From the NCBI RefSeq assembly GCF_004798935.1, contig NZ_RAHT01000006.1, positions 273,246 to 337,245 of the forward strand: a stretch of 64,000 nucleotides of DNA, in the 5' to 3' direction. The position numbers and the translations under genes were made by a program. This document shows positions 27,171 to 36,596 of the stretch, one piece after another; position 1 is the stretch's first letter, and each line of letters opens with the position of its first letter. The notes beneath the pieces are model-generated. The model was given only the letters and a program-made list of their open reading frames with translations, was not told where the DNA came from and did no database searches. This stretch comes from Ningiella ruwaisensis (lineage in GTDB: Bacteria; Pseudomonadota; Gammaproteobacteria; Enterobacterales; Alteromonadaceae).

Positions 27171-29729
27171 TTAAGCCGATTTGCCAAAAACGAGTCGTTT
27201 TGCCAAGGTCATGACCGATGGCAAGATGAGTAGAGTTACCAGCGCTGAAATCGCCATGATACTCGCCAAAAACACACCTACGGTTATGTAGGGCACAAGC
27301 GGAGCGAACAACAACGGGGTAAAACCAAGTGCAATGACTAAAGCATTTCGAGTGATTGCCGTTGCAGGCTCATCAAACATAATGTCAAACGTTTGCTTAA
27401 TATCCTTTGTCTTTTGATAGGTTTCTCTTGCACGCTCTAAAAAGTGGATCGCAAAATCAACAGACAAACCTAAGGTAAGAGCGGATAACACGGCAATAGG
27501 CATGTCGTAGTCTTTTCCGATAATGCCAATCAATCCATAAATAAAAGTGATAGTGAGCGTAAGCGGAAGCATTGCCAAAATGCCAAACACAAATGACCGA
27601 AACAAAACAATCATCATAATAAAGACGATGACAAAAGCACTTATCAGGCTGTCTAGCATGCCAGCGACCATATTATCCTGCCACACTACGTTCAGGTACG
27701 CTTTACCTGCCCAACCTAACTCAAGATTCTCAGGCAAGGGATTGCTTTGGGTAAAGGAATTGACGCTTTCGATTACCTTGGTCATATCTTGATTGTCGCC
27801 AGACGTGAGTTGAAGCCATATCAAAGTTTTTTGATAATCAGGGGTAACAAAGTGCCATAGGTCATCTGGACGATGTGACGATTGATACTGCATCAATGTT
27901 TGCGCCACACCTTGGGGTGAATCAGGAATTTGATAGTCTTCCTGCTGACCGGAACGCAGCTCCCGATTCACCACTTTCGTAACATCTGCCAGAGAGTTAG
28001 ACTTTCCGACTAGTCCAGACGAATTGAGATGCGTTTGCAGCTTTGATATATAAGCTAATAACTCAGGAGATTGAAATACTTTAGATGCGCTAAGTTGCGA
28101 TTCAACGGTTTCTAAAAGCTTATATAGATACGCTTCTTCAGATGCGTTGATGTCATCAAAAAGTTTGTCTTCAATCGCTATGATCAGATTTTGGTACTGT
28201 TCATTTAAAGAAAGCGACTGGTTTTCTTCAATAAAAGAAGCAGACCATGTATTCAAGCTTTCGGGCGCTTCTTCTAAAAGAAGCGATGTTTGCGGGAATT
28301 TGTTTTGATTAGACAAAACGATGTATGCGTCGTAAGTGCCCGCAAAATTGTTGTTTAGCACAGTGTCGGCGACACGAATTTCGTGGTCTTGTTTAAACCA
28401 CCTTACCGGATTATCGTTTATTTGTATTTGATTAATTCCCCATACCGACACCGCAAAAATCGCTGAAAAGCTTGCAAGCAGAAGTATTCTGTTATTTAGC
28501 GCAAAGCGCCCCAAGCCTTTAGCAAAGACCGCTATTTTACTGCCGCCGTTTTCTGAATGCATCACTTGCTGCAGTTTTTCCAAATTTGCTTGATTCATGC
28601 GAGACAAGTAGGCAGGCATAAAGGTAATGGTGATTAAAAATGCGAGTATGATCCCGCTTCCCACAAAGGCGCCAAAAATTTGCACGGGTGGAATAGGCGT
28701 TAGCATCAGGGAGTAAAATCCTACCGATGAGGTGATTGATGTATAGAGCATTGGCGTGAACAAATGCCCCACCACTTCTTCTATAACGGATTGTAAGTTC
28801 TCTCCCGGTTTATAGCGATCACTGAATTCCGAAAGAATATGCACCGAATCGACAACCGCAATCGGCATTAAAAAGATTGCAATCATGGATGACATGATGT
28901 GTACGGTAAATCCGGCACCGATTAGCGCGCCCATCGTTATCATCACCGTAGCCATAGCCACAATCATTGGCGCTACGATCAAAGGAATATTTCTAAAAAA
29001 CAGAAACAGTAGAATAAAGATGGTGAGGCCGGCAAGCGGGGCCGAGATCCCCATCTGAATAAACATCTCAACACCAAACTGATCTTCAGCAACAGGAAGT
29101 CCAGTGATATACCATTGAGCACTGCCGTCTAAGCCCGCTATTTCTGCACGAATTTGCTCAGCAATATTATAACTCTCATTTTTGTCGTAAATCGGAACAT
29201 AAATTGCGGCGGCCTTCCCGTTTTGAGAAGCCAATGTTTCTTGCAGAAGCGGCAAGCGAGCAAGCTTATTCCGAATATCTTGGGCTTGCGCATCGGTAGT
29301 AGGAGGCGAGTTCATCATCCATTCAAAACTGATTGTCCCAGGTGCGCTTTGAGAAATATTATCGACTGTAGAAATTGACATTACATCAGCTGAGACCACA
29401 CCTTCTATTGCCAAAATTGACTCTGTTATGTCATATATGTCAGTCAATGACTTAGCCGTGAAGACACCTTTTTGCAGCTCTTCATCCTCTTCATTCTGAC
29501 CATCAACTACGCCAACCACAATAGCATCGTACATTGAAAACGCTTTTTTAACTTCATTATGGAAAAGTCTTGCAGGATGCTCTGCATCAAGCATATTTTC
29601 TGGATCGGTGTCAATTTGAATGCGTGGGATTTGCGCCGTAAAAATAAGGGCAAGAACCAGAACCAATCCATAAATTAACTTGGGTTTTTGCGTGCAAAAA
29701 TGCACTAATTTTTGAGCAATTTTAGCCAT
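27171..29729 (-). CDS. MMPL/RND-family transporter
   Basis: An 852-residue inner-membrane protein with the RND layout. One helix near the N-terminus precedes a periplasmic loop (about 40-210). Six helices follow (215-420), then a second loop (430-640) and six more helices. The motifs IAIFLMPIAVVDSVHI and LSALTLGLSVDFAIHF are the duplicated TM4 regions; Asp in each is the likely proton relay. It resembles hopanoid/lipid-type MMPL pumps rather than tripartite drug pumps, since no adaptor or TolC gene is adjacent. Substrate unknown. Confidence 0.88.
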   Translation of the reverse strand: MAKIAQKLVHFCTQKPKLIYGLVLVLALIFTAQIPRIQIDTDPENMLDAEHPARLFHNEVKKAFSMYDAIVVGVVDGQNEEDEELQKGVFTAKSLTDIYDITESILAIEGVVSADVMSISTVDNISQSAPGTISFEWMMNSPPTTDAQAQDIRNKLARLPLLQETLASQNGKAAAIYVPIYDKNESYNIAEQIRAEIAGLDGSAQWYITGLPVAEDQFGVEMFIQMGISAPLAGLTIFILLFLFFRNIPLIVAPMIVAMATVMITMGALIGAGFTVHIMSSMIAIFLMPIAVVDSVHILSEFSDRYKPGENLQSVIEEVVGHLFTPMLYTSITSSVGFYSLMLTPIPPVQIFGAFVGSGIILAFLITITFMPAYLSRMNQANLEKLQQVMHSENGGSKIAVFAKGLGRFALNNRILLLASFSAIFAVSVWGINQIQINDNPVRWFKQDHEIRVADTVLNNNFAGTYDAYIVLSNQNKFPQTSLLLEEAPESLNTWSASFIEENQSLSLNEQYQNLIIAIEDKLFDDINASEEAYLYKLLETVESQLSASKVFQSPELLAYISKLQTHLNSSGLVGKSNSLADVTKVVNRELRSGQQEDYQIPDSPQGVAQTLMQYQSSHRPDDLWHFVTPDYQKTLIWLQLTSGDNQDMTKVIESVNSFTQSNPLPENLELGWAGKAYLNVVWQDNMVAGMLDSLISAFVIVFIMMIVLFRSFVFGILAMLPLTLTITFIYGLIGIIGKDYDMPIAVLSALTLGLSVDFAIHFLERARETYQKTKDIKQTFDIMFDEPATAITRNALVIALGFTPLLFAPLVPYITVGVFLASIMAISALVTLLILPSVMTLAKRLVFGKSA

Positions 29730-29766
29730 CTAATTCATAATATTTTGTTAACACTATCATTAGACA

Positions 29767-29782
29767 AACAAGAAGAATGCCA
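29767..29782 (-). promoter_or_regulatory. Candidate sigma-54 promoter for the MMPL operon
   Basis: The minus strand reads TGGCATTCTTCTTGTT, with TGGCA at -24 and TTGTT at -12 at correct spacing, 38 bases before the transporter start. The -12 box is identical to that of sqr. Immediately upstream lies a perfect 16-bp palindrome CTTTATTTAAATAAAG (29785-29800). No TGTCA-type dyad was found here. Confidence 0.5.
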
Positions 29783-29927
29783 ATCTTTATTTAAATAAAG
29801 GGGGAGCATTCGGATGAACGTAATTAGGTGATTTTATATACACATGTTCGATAAGTGTGTGAGATAAGTGAGATGCATTGACGGGGCACAATGAGCATAG
29901 TTGAACATTGTAATTTGGAGAGTAAAT

Positions 29928-30332
29928 ATGCTTTATATTATTTCGTCAAACAAGCTAATAGTCATTCTCATACTAAGCGTGCTTTTTTCTGCTTGTTCGA
30001 GTTATCCTCACCTGTACACGATTGACAAAGCAAATGAGTATCAGATTGATAAAAGCAAATCTAACCTAAGGTCTGACCCGAGTAAATTAAAGTGGTCTGG
30101 ATATCTGCATGTGTTTGACAGAATCAATCTGGAAAATTTTCAGATCCAAGTTCGTTTTGTTGACCAAAACAAACAGGCACTCAAAACCATTGTTGTTCCA
30201 CTTCACAGAAACTTAAATCACCGAGGAGTACATACCAGACACGTATGCAGCCAGGCACGGTTCTATTTTATTTTAGAGCAGGCGGTTCATCACACATCAA
30301 TCGAACTGACACTGATTGATTCTGTCACCTGA
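29928..30332 (+). CDS. Putative lipoprotein of unknown function
   Basis: A 134-residue protein with a lipoprotein signal peptide ending in the lipobox LFSAC. The mature part has no recognised domain. GGAG (29917-29920) 7 bases before ATG 29928 decides this start; the frame extends 9 codons further. Downstream is the convergent DUF3240 gene, and its own upstream region is shared with the divergent MMPL operon. Function unknown. Confidence 0.72.
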   Translation: MLYIISSNKLIVILILSVLFSACSSYPHLYTIDKANEYQIDKSKSNLRSDPSKLKWSGYLHVFDRINLENFQIQVRFVDQNKQALKTIVVPLHRNLNHRGVHTRHVCSQARFYFILEQAVHHTSIELTLIDSVT

Positions 30333-30338
30333 CAACTT

Positions 30339-30650
30339 TTAAAAATGCCCTCCCCCTAATAGGGGAAGCAACCAAAAACGGATGCTTTTTCCGGCGATCT
30401 GTTCTTTTAGTCTCGATACTAAAATATCACTGTTTATTTTGCTATGAGCAAGCTCAAAGCGATAGAAGGTTTGATAGCCTGTAACTTGCTCTTGTAAGTT
30501 ATAATACGCATGTTCATGACTAAATCCCTGTATCGGAAAAAGATGAAAACCGCCGACCATCTCTAAAGATAATAAAACATCTACTAAATCGTCTTTATAG
30601 ACCTTTGGAACAATCATAACCAAGAATACGTCGTGTTTGTCAGTCTGCAT
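30339..30650 (-). CDS. DUF3240 family protein
   Basis: A 103-residue soluble protein resembling DUF3240, a family usually encoded right after CusA/CzcA-type pumps. Features: N-terminal VFLVMIVPKVYKDDLVDVLL, central GFSHEHAYYNLQEQVTGYQ. The ferredoxin-like fold suggests a cytoplasmic regulatory or metal-handling role (family-level inference). It overlaps the end of the pump gene by 11 bases, so it is the fourth gene of the efflux operon. Confidence 0.82.
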   Translation of the reverse strand: MQTDKHDVFLVMIVPKVYKDDLVDVLLSLEMVGGFHLFPIQGFSHEHAYYNLQEQVTGYQTFYRFELAHSKINSDILVSRLKEQIAGKSIRFWLLPLLGGGHF

Positions 30651-33600
30651 TTTTTTGCTCCAGCCAAGAATAAAATATAGGGAGTAAAAATAGAGTGGTG
30701 AATGTAGAAGTAAACAGGCCCCCTATCACAACAATTGCTAATGGTTTTTGGACTTCCGCCCCTGGTCCAGTAGCAAAGGCCAGCGGCGCAAGGCCAAACA
30801 TCGCAGTTAAGGCAGTCATCAGTACCGGCCGCAGTCTCTGCTTAGCGCCGTCTATTATTCTGTCTCGCAATTGCCTGGTGTGCATATGACTTTGCTCGAA
30901 ATGGGCAATCATAACGACTCCGTTTAAAACCGCTATTCCCAATAAGGCTATGAATCCAACAGATGCCGGAACAGAGAGAAATTCTCCACTGAAAAATAAA
31001 GCAATAACCCCGCCCATTACGGCAAAAGGAATATTACATAAAACTAAGACAGCTTTTAATAAAGAGCCGAAAGTGGAAAATAAAATAATTGTTATGAGCA
31101 AGAGTGATATCGGAACAACCATCAACAGGTTCTCAGTTGCCCGCTGCTGACTTTCATACTCCCCGCCAAAACTGATCAAATAGCCAAGTGGAAGGTCAAT
31201 TTCCTTGTCTATTGCTTCTTGTAAATCTTCGACAAAACTCACTACATCGCGTTCAGCAACGTTGCTTGTGACAACAGAAAATCGATTACTGTTCTCTCTC
31301 TCGATTTGAATAGGTCCTTGCTTGATGCTGATGTCTGCAATGGTATGTAAGGGAAGCAATTGTCCATCTGGTAATAAGATCGGCATTTGATTAACGTCGT
31401 TAATACTGGCAGGCTTCCAGGATATATTCTTGGCGCGAGATAAAACAATTGGCGTTTTGACTTTACCTTCTATGAAAGTAGAGACTTGCACGCTGTCAAG
31501 GTAAGCGCGCAAATATGCGGAAAGATCTGAGGTATTCATACCTATCTGACTCGCCATCTCTGGATGTAAACGAATTGTCAGAAATCGTCCTCCCTCAATA
31601 ATAGAGGTATTGACATCCTGGCTACCTTTAACATCTTCGACAACCCTTTTAATTTTCGAGGCTAACTCTGCCAGCACTTGAATATCGTTACCAAATACCT
31701 TAATCGATACTGCACTGGTATTTCCCGTCAACATTTCTGACACACGCATTTGAATGGGCTGGGTAAATCCAAAATTCAATCCCGGATAAGATGCTACTAT
31801 GGAGCGTATAGCAGCAATTAATGACGCTTTATTTTCGTACTCCCATTCAGATTCTTCTTTTAACTCCATAAATATATCAGTTTCGTTCAAACTCATCGGA
31901 TCGAGCCCTATTTCGTCGGAGCCGACGCGTGCCACTATTTGCCTGATTTCAGGTATTTTTGCCAATAGCGCTTCTTGTATCTGAATGTCAAGCTTGGTTG
32001 AAGATTCGAGTGAAATACTGGGAGACTTTTCTAACTGAACAATAATATCGCCCTCATCAAGAGATGGCATAAACGTCTTGCCTAAAAACGCAAACAACAA
32101 AAGGCTTAATGTGAGAATGCATAAAGCCAGTGCCATGAGACTTTTTGAGTGCACGAAAACATGCATTAACATCTTTTCATACTTCGCTTTCAACCATCTC
32201 ATACTGCTTGGTTCGTTTTTCATCTCCTGTTTGAGCAGCAATGAGCAAAGTGCTGGTATCAGAGTTAAGGAAAGTATCAAAGACGAAATCATGGCGAATA
32301 CAATTGTGATTGCCACTGGAGCAAAGAGCTTTCCTTCCAGTCCTGATAATGTCAACAAGGGTGAAAAAACAATAATGACGATCACAGTACCTGAAACCAC
32401 GGGTACTGCAACGTCCTTACACGCGCGATAAATCAGATGTAGTTTAGGTAAACTGGTATTTCTCTGGGTCATTGTTACTGCATTTTCTACCACAACAACA
32501 GATGCATCGACTAACATCCCGATTGCTATGACCAAGCCGCCTAAACTCATCAAATTTGCTGTAATATCAAATTGCTCCATAAGTAAAAAAGTAGAGGCGG
32601 CTGAAAATGGAAGGATCATCGATACAGTAATGGCTGCGCGCAAATCGCCAAGAAATACCGTCAGAATAATTATGACGAGAATGACCGCCAGGAAAAGCGC
32701 TTCTTTTATCGTACCCACTGTTTTGTCAATGAGAACTTTTCGATCATAAAAAACATTAATGTGTGCATGTTCTGGAAGCGTTTTTTCAATACTGGCTAAC
32801 TTTTGTCGAACTTGTTCTATTACATTCGCAGTATTTGCGTTTTTAAGTGCAATGACAATCGCTTGAGCGGTCTCGTTCCCATTGCGAGTAACTGCTCCGT
32901 ATCGGGTTAAATGCCCTTCACTTACTTTAGCAACATCTCTTAATCGAAGCGTACCTACCTCATTGCTCACCACCATTTCTTTTAAGTCATCAATGGAGTT
33001 AAATCTCCCTTCTGCTCTTACAATTAAAGTGTCATTCCCGATATCCGCACGACCAATCGTGCCATTTGCATTTGAGCTTTTCACCTTCACTATCAGATCA
33101 CTAAAACTTAAACCGATTGCTGAGAGCGCTACAGGATTTGGACTTATCTGAAAAGTTTTAGCGAATCCACCCAAGATATTTACGTCTGCGACCCCATCTA
33201 TACTCCTGAGCAAAGGTCGAATTTCCCACTCCAATATTTGACGACGCTCTGTAAGTGATAATTCGTCACTTTCTAAACTAAACATGAACATTTCACTTAA
33301 AGGCGTGCTCATCGGGGCAATACCGCCCTCAACGCTATCGGGGAGTGAAGGCAATACATTAGCCAGTCGCTCGGCTACTTGCTGTCTGGCCCAGTAAATA
33401 TCTGTTCCTTCTGTAAAATCAAGTGTTATATCGGTGATCGCGTACTTGGTCATTGAACGCAGAATTTCCTGATTCGGAATGCCTAATAGTTCGGTCTCCA
33501 CCGCCAGTGTTATTTGTGCTTCAATTTCTTCGGGCGTCATTCCCGGTGCTTTTAAAATAATTTTGACTTGCGTTGGCGAAATATCCGGAAACGCATCAAT

Positions 33601-33705
33601 AGGTAGCGTCATCCATGAGTAAGCTCCAGCAATTAAAATAAAAACAGACATAATGAGTAAAAATGTTCGCTGAGTTAAAGAAAAATTAATGAGTCTCTCT
33701 AGCAT
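30640..33705 (-). CDS. Heavy-metal efflux RND permease (CzcA/CusA family)
   Basis: A 1021-residue inner-membrane pump of a tripartite export system. Two sets of helices, two large periplasmic loops and QPIQMRVSEMLTG in the porter region place it nearer CzcA than CusA. The TM4 motif reads AIGMLVDASVVVVEN: the second Asp and the Glu of the CzcA relay are kept, but the DFG aspartate is Ala-Ile-Gly. The ATG at 33705 (MLERLINFSL) is taken as start, directly after the adaptor stop. In-frame TTG and GTG codons upstream overlap the adaptor gene. Metal specificity cannot be read from sequence. Confidence 0.93.
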   Translation of the reverse strand: MLERLINFSLTQRTFLLIMSVFILIAGAYSWMTLPIDAFPDISPTQVKIILKAPGMTPEEIEAQITLAVETELLGIPNQEILRSMTKYAITDITLDFTEGTDIYWARQQVAERLANVLPSLPDSVEGGIAPMSTPLSEMFMFSLESDELSLTERRQILEWEIRPLLRSIDGVADVNILGGFAKTFQISPNPVALSAIGLSFSDLIVKVKSSNANGTIGRADIGNDTLIVRAEGRFNSIDDLKEMVVSNEVGTLRLRDVAKVSEGHLTRYGAVTRNGNETAQAIVIALKNANTANVIEQVRQKLASIEKTLPEHAHINVFYDRKVLIDKTVGTIKEALFLAVILVIIILTVFLGDLRAAITVSMILPFSAASTFLLMEQFDITANLMSLGGLVIAIGMLVDASVVVVENAVTMTQRNTSLPKLHLIYRACKDVAVPVVSGTVIVIIVFSPLLTLSGLEGKLFAPVAITIVFAMISSLILSLTLIPALCSLLLKQEMKNEPSSMRWLKAKYEKMLMHVFVHSKSLMALALCILTLSLLLFAFLGKTFMPSLDEGDIIVQLEKSPSISLESSTKLDIQIQEALLAKIPEIRQIVARVGSDEIGLDPMSLNETDIFMELKEESEWEYENKASLIAAIRSIVASYPGLNFGFTQPIQMRVSEMLTGNTSAVSIKVFGNDIQVLAELASKIKRVVEDVKGSQDVNTSIIEGGRFLTIRLHPEMASQIGMNTSDLSAYLRAYLDSVQVSTFIEGKVKTPIVLSRAKNISWKPASINDVNQMPILLPDGQLLPLHTIADISIKQGPIQIERENSNRFSVVTSNVAERDVVSFVEDLQEAIDKEIDLPLGYLISFGGEYESQQRATENLLMVVPISLLLITIILFSTFGSLLKAVLVLCNIPFAVMGGVIALFFSGEFLSVPASVGFIALLGIAVLNGVVMIAHFEQSHMHTRQLRDRIIDGAKQRLRPVLMTALTAMFGLAPLAFATGPGAEVQKPLAIVVIGGLFTSTFTTLFLLPIFYSWLEQKNAD

Positions 33706-33706
33706 A

Positions 33707-34732
33707 TCAGTCACCAATACCCATCATGATCCCCTGAACGGCGCTTACCGAAGATGTCAGTATTTCAAAGTCACCGAGATTACGAGTAGTGGAAACCGTA
33801 TAATGGGTAGACGAAGATGATAAAAGTTCAACTTCTACAGCTTCGTAAAATTCTTCTGATTTAACTAACACGTAATATTGCCCGTCCATGTCAAATACCG
33901 CATTTTTAGGAATACTAAATAGCGGTTGATTGTATATTGGCTGCACATTCAATTGCTGTCCATAATGTGCAACGCAGTGATCGGGAAGTGGCTCCGTCCA
34001 AAGTGTTGAAAAAAACCTGCTATCAGTATTAAAATTTGTAGCAATAGCTATCTCACATGTTTCAAAGCGTAAAGCAGTAGGCGTTACTCTATTATTGAGA
34101 GCAAAGCTAGCCGATATCCGTAGCGCATCATGTGGAATAATTTTCGTTAGCAAATCACCTGCCATTGTCCTTTCCTGATGCTGATAGAGCAGATATCCAT
34201 CAATGGGTGCCAAGATAATTAATGAGTCAGCATTGATAGAGGATGGTTCGATGTTGTCAAAAAAATGCTGATATTCTTCATAATCCAGTTTGCTTTTTGA
34301 ATACAGTTGCACGGTTTGAAGCCAGATATCCTGATTTAATAAGCCCTTTTTAAACAACGCCTGCTGGTTTTCGTAGAGTGATTTTGACTGCTCATAAATC
34401 AATTTTGCCTGTTGAAATTGTTCAATGTAATGATGAACTTCAGGCCCTTTTATAACCGCGAAAGGTGTACCTTTTTCTACCTGAATACCTGAATTAATTA
34501 AGTATTGCGCTTGATGGATTTCGATTGGAGAAACAACTGAATAGGACTGTCCTGGCATTTCAGACACTCGGCCTGATAAGGGTCTTCCTTCGTAGAAAGA
34601 AATCCCTTTAACTTTATGAGTCGTTTGCTCTAAATTTTTTAAGTCACTTATTTTTACCACAAGCTCTTGTGCCAAACCCGTTTTAGGTATGAACATGTGT
34701 ATGAGTAAGTAGATGAAGATGTATTTATTCAT
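33707..34732 (-). CDS. Periplasmic adaptor subunit of the metal efflux pump
   Basis: A 341-residue membrane-fusion protein with signal peptide (about 1-21, GLA-QEL). A lipoyl-like region (SPIEIHQAQYLINSGIQVEK) is split by a short coiled-coil hairpin (about 105-150). Beta-barrel and membrane-proximal domains follow, with SIPKNAVFDMDGQYYVLV. It bridges pump and outer-membrane channel. Overlaps the upstream channel gene by 4 bases (ATGA). Confidence 0.87.
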   Translation of the reverse strand: MNKYIFIYLLIHMFIPKTGLAQELVVKISDLKNLEQTTHKVKGISFYEGRPLSGRVSEMPGQSYSVVSPIEIHQAQYLINSGIQVEKGTPFAVIKGPEVHHYIEQFQQAKLIYEQSKSLYENQQALFKKGLLNQDIWLQTVQLYSKSKLDYEEYQHFFDNIEPSSINADSLIILAPIDGYLLYQHQERTMAGDLLTKIIPHDALRISASFALNNRVTPTALRFETCEIAIATNFNTDSRFFSTLWTEPLPDHCVAHYGQQLNVQPIYNQPLFSIPKNAVFDMDGQYYVLVKSEEFYEAVEVELLSSSSTHYTVSTTRNLGDFEILTSSVSAVQGIMMGIGD

Positions 34733-35925
34733 AAAGGAATGCCTGCAATTTGATGAATGTTGGAAATTTGTTCGCGGATTGCAAGCCGGTTAAGTTGAAT
34801 TTCTTGTTTAGCCTCAATTAGCGTAATCAGGTGACGAATATTGTTCTCGCGATTAGGCGCATTCGATTGCAACAGCTCCTCAATTACAAATTCGAAATCG
34901 GTGATGTTCTTTAAATTATCGTCTAATACTTCCTGTTTATTCTTGAGGAAGTTGAGTTGAGCTACAGCGGCGGCGAAATCAGATTCAATTTGTGTATACA
35001 TTTGATAAAGCGTTGTTTCATAATCTAACTTTTCACTGCGCCACTCATTTGATTGAATAAGGCTTAAGTTATTGCCAACACCAATGGGAATTTCAATTCC
35101 AATACCTACTTGCGTCTCTGAAAAATCAGGATCATCGATATGTCGCGCACCAAGCTGAACTTGCCAGGGCTCAGCACTATTTTGTTGTGAGAAAACGGCT
35201 ATTTCATATGCGCGCCAACTTGCACGCAGCATCTGGATTGAAGGGTGTTGATTTAAATTAATTGCTTCGAGTTTAAAGCTTTCCTGCAAATCATCAGGAA
35301 ATTCATTTAAGCCGGTTAGCTTTTGATAGGCTCGTACTGTACTTAGAGAGTTGTGTTCCAACTCGAGTTGGGTGAGCCTACTTGAATGCAACTCTAGCTT
35401 TAGTAACATTAGCGTTTGTTTAGGAAGAGCATTTCTCTCAAACAAATCAGTAAAAGCGCTTACAATGTCATTAAGTTTTGTAATTTTTTGATTATTGACC
35501 CTCTCCTGAATAGCATTTCGTTTGAACCGCCATGTCAGGTTCCGAATATATTCAGACAAAAGTAATTTGCGTTGTTTTAATGTGATATTTTGCATGAGAG
35601 AGGTGTTTTTAAGCACGTCCGCTTCGAATTTTTTACGCAAAGAAGACTTAATGGGGAGATTAAGCATTAGCTCAGTTTCTGATGCGCCTCGTTCATCTTG
35701 CTTTTCCCAATGAAGAAGAGATACAGATGGGTTAGCATCAATCCAGGAAGGGGACTTCGACCTCGTAAATGCCTCGTCAATACTTTGAACATCGAGATTT
35801 TTATGTTTTTCTAGCGCCGACTCTAATGCATCGTGGAAACTTACTGAAGCGTTGGCAGCGCTTAAATATAGACAAGCAACACTCACAAAGAGTATTTTCA
35901 TTTTTTTAACATATTGAAAAATCAT
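34729..35925 (-). CDS. TolC-like outer-membrane efflux channel
   Basis: A 398-residue protein with signal peptide (cleavage near ANA-SVS). Two repeats of long helices with strands form the OEP/TolC fold (blocks around 55-200 and 250-390). The conserved stretch IEIPIGVGNNLSL is typical of CzcC/CusC-type channels. First gene of the channel-adaptor-pump-DUF3240 operon. Confidence 0.88.
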   Translation of the reverse strand: MIFQYVKKMKILFVSVACLYLSAANASVSFHDALESALEKHKNLDVQSIDEAFTRSKSPSWIDANPSVSLLHWEKQDERGASETELMLNLPIKSSLRKKFEADVLKNTSLMQNITLKQRKLLLSEYIRNLTWRFKRNAIQERVNNQKITKLNDIVSAFTDLFERNALPKQTLMLLKLELHSSRLTQLELEHNSLSTVRAYQKLTGLNEFPDDLQESFKLEAINLNQHPSIQMLRASWRAYEIAVFSQQNSAEPWQVQLGARHIDDPDFSETQVGIGIEIPIGVGNNLSLIQSNEWRSEKLDYETTLYQMYTQIESDFAAAVAQLNFLKNKQEVLDDNLKNITDFEFVIEELLQSNAPNRENNIRHLITLIEAKQEIQLNRLAIREQISNIHQIAGIPL

Positions 35926-36000
35926 TAAATTCTCTGTAAGTGAGTGATTATTTTAATGTAAGATAATGCGCTTATTTAATACCTTAGACTATAGACATAT

Positions 36001-36021
36001 GTGATACATTGCGTGATACAT
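36001..36021 (+). promoter_or_regulatory. Direct repeats GTGATACAT in the efflux/regulator divergent region
   Basis: GTGATACAT occurs at 36001-36009 and again at 36013-36021, a 12-base period. It lies between the efflux operon (start 35925) and the LuxR-type regulator (start 36072). A near-helical-turn tandem pair in a divergent promoter is a plausible regulator binding site; no direct evidence. Confidence 0.35.
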
Positions 36022-36071
36022 GTGTTGTATATGAGCATTTAAGTTATTGATTTAATTAGCAGAGAGTGCAT

Positions 36072-36563
36072 ATGAAAGACAAAATAATCGCAGCTATATT
36101 AATAACGATTATGCTTTTGAATGGAGCAGACGTTCTGGTTGATTTGAGTTTAAATATGCCGCTTTGGCATATCGCTCAAGAGGCGTCCTTGGTTTTCCTC
36201 TCGGGTATTGGCGTCATTCTTCTTGTTCGCCACATGCATAAACGTACTATAGGTTACAAGAGGCTCAAATCAGATCTAGATGATGCGAAAAAACAAATAA
36301 ATACGCTTAACGGAAAAATTGAGAGTGAAAGGAAGCGTTTCGCTGGAGTAATTAAGGCTCAGTTTGACGAGTGGCAATTAACAAGTGGGGAACAACAAGT
36401 TGCTTTATTACTCCTTAAAGGCTTAAGTTTGAAAGAAGTATCAATAGTGCGGAATACAAAAGAAGCCACCGTTAGGCAACAAGCATCAAGTATATATGCA
36501 AAAAGCAACTTGGAGGGACGTCACGAATTTGCTGCTTGGTTTTTAGAAGATTTTCTCAATTAA
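36072..36563 (+). CDS. Membrane-anchored LuxR-type (GerE) transcription regulator
   Basis: A 163-residue protein. Two hydrophobic helices (about 5-24 and 32-52) are followed by a coiled-coil-like linker rich in Lys, Asp and Glu (60-95). The C-terminal helix-turn-helix reads LTSGEQQVALLLLKGLSLKE...RNTKEATVRQQASSIYAKS, the LuxR/GerE pattern. There is no receiver domain. ATG 36072 is chosen over GTG 36066. It is divergent from the metal efflux operon and likely controls it. Signal perception through the membrane helices is inferred. Confidence 0.8.
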   Translation: MKDKIIAAILITIMLLNGADVLVDLSLNMPLWHIAQEASLVFLSGIGVILLVRHMHKRTIGYKRLKSDLDDAKKQINTLNGKIESERKRFAGVIKAQFDEWQLTSGEQQVALLLLKGLSLKEVSIVRNTKEATVRQQASSIYAKSNLEGRHEFAAWFLEDFLN

Positions 36564-36596
36564 ACACACTTCATCCGGTTTCCGAAAGGACTTATT

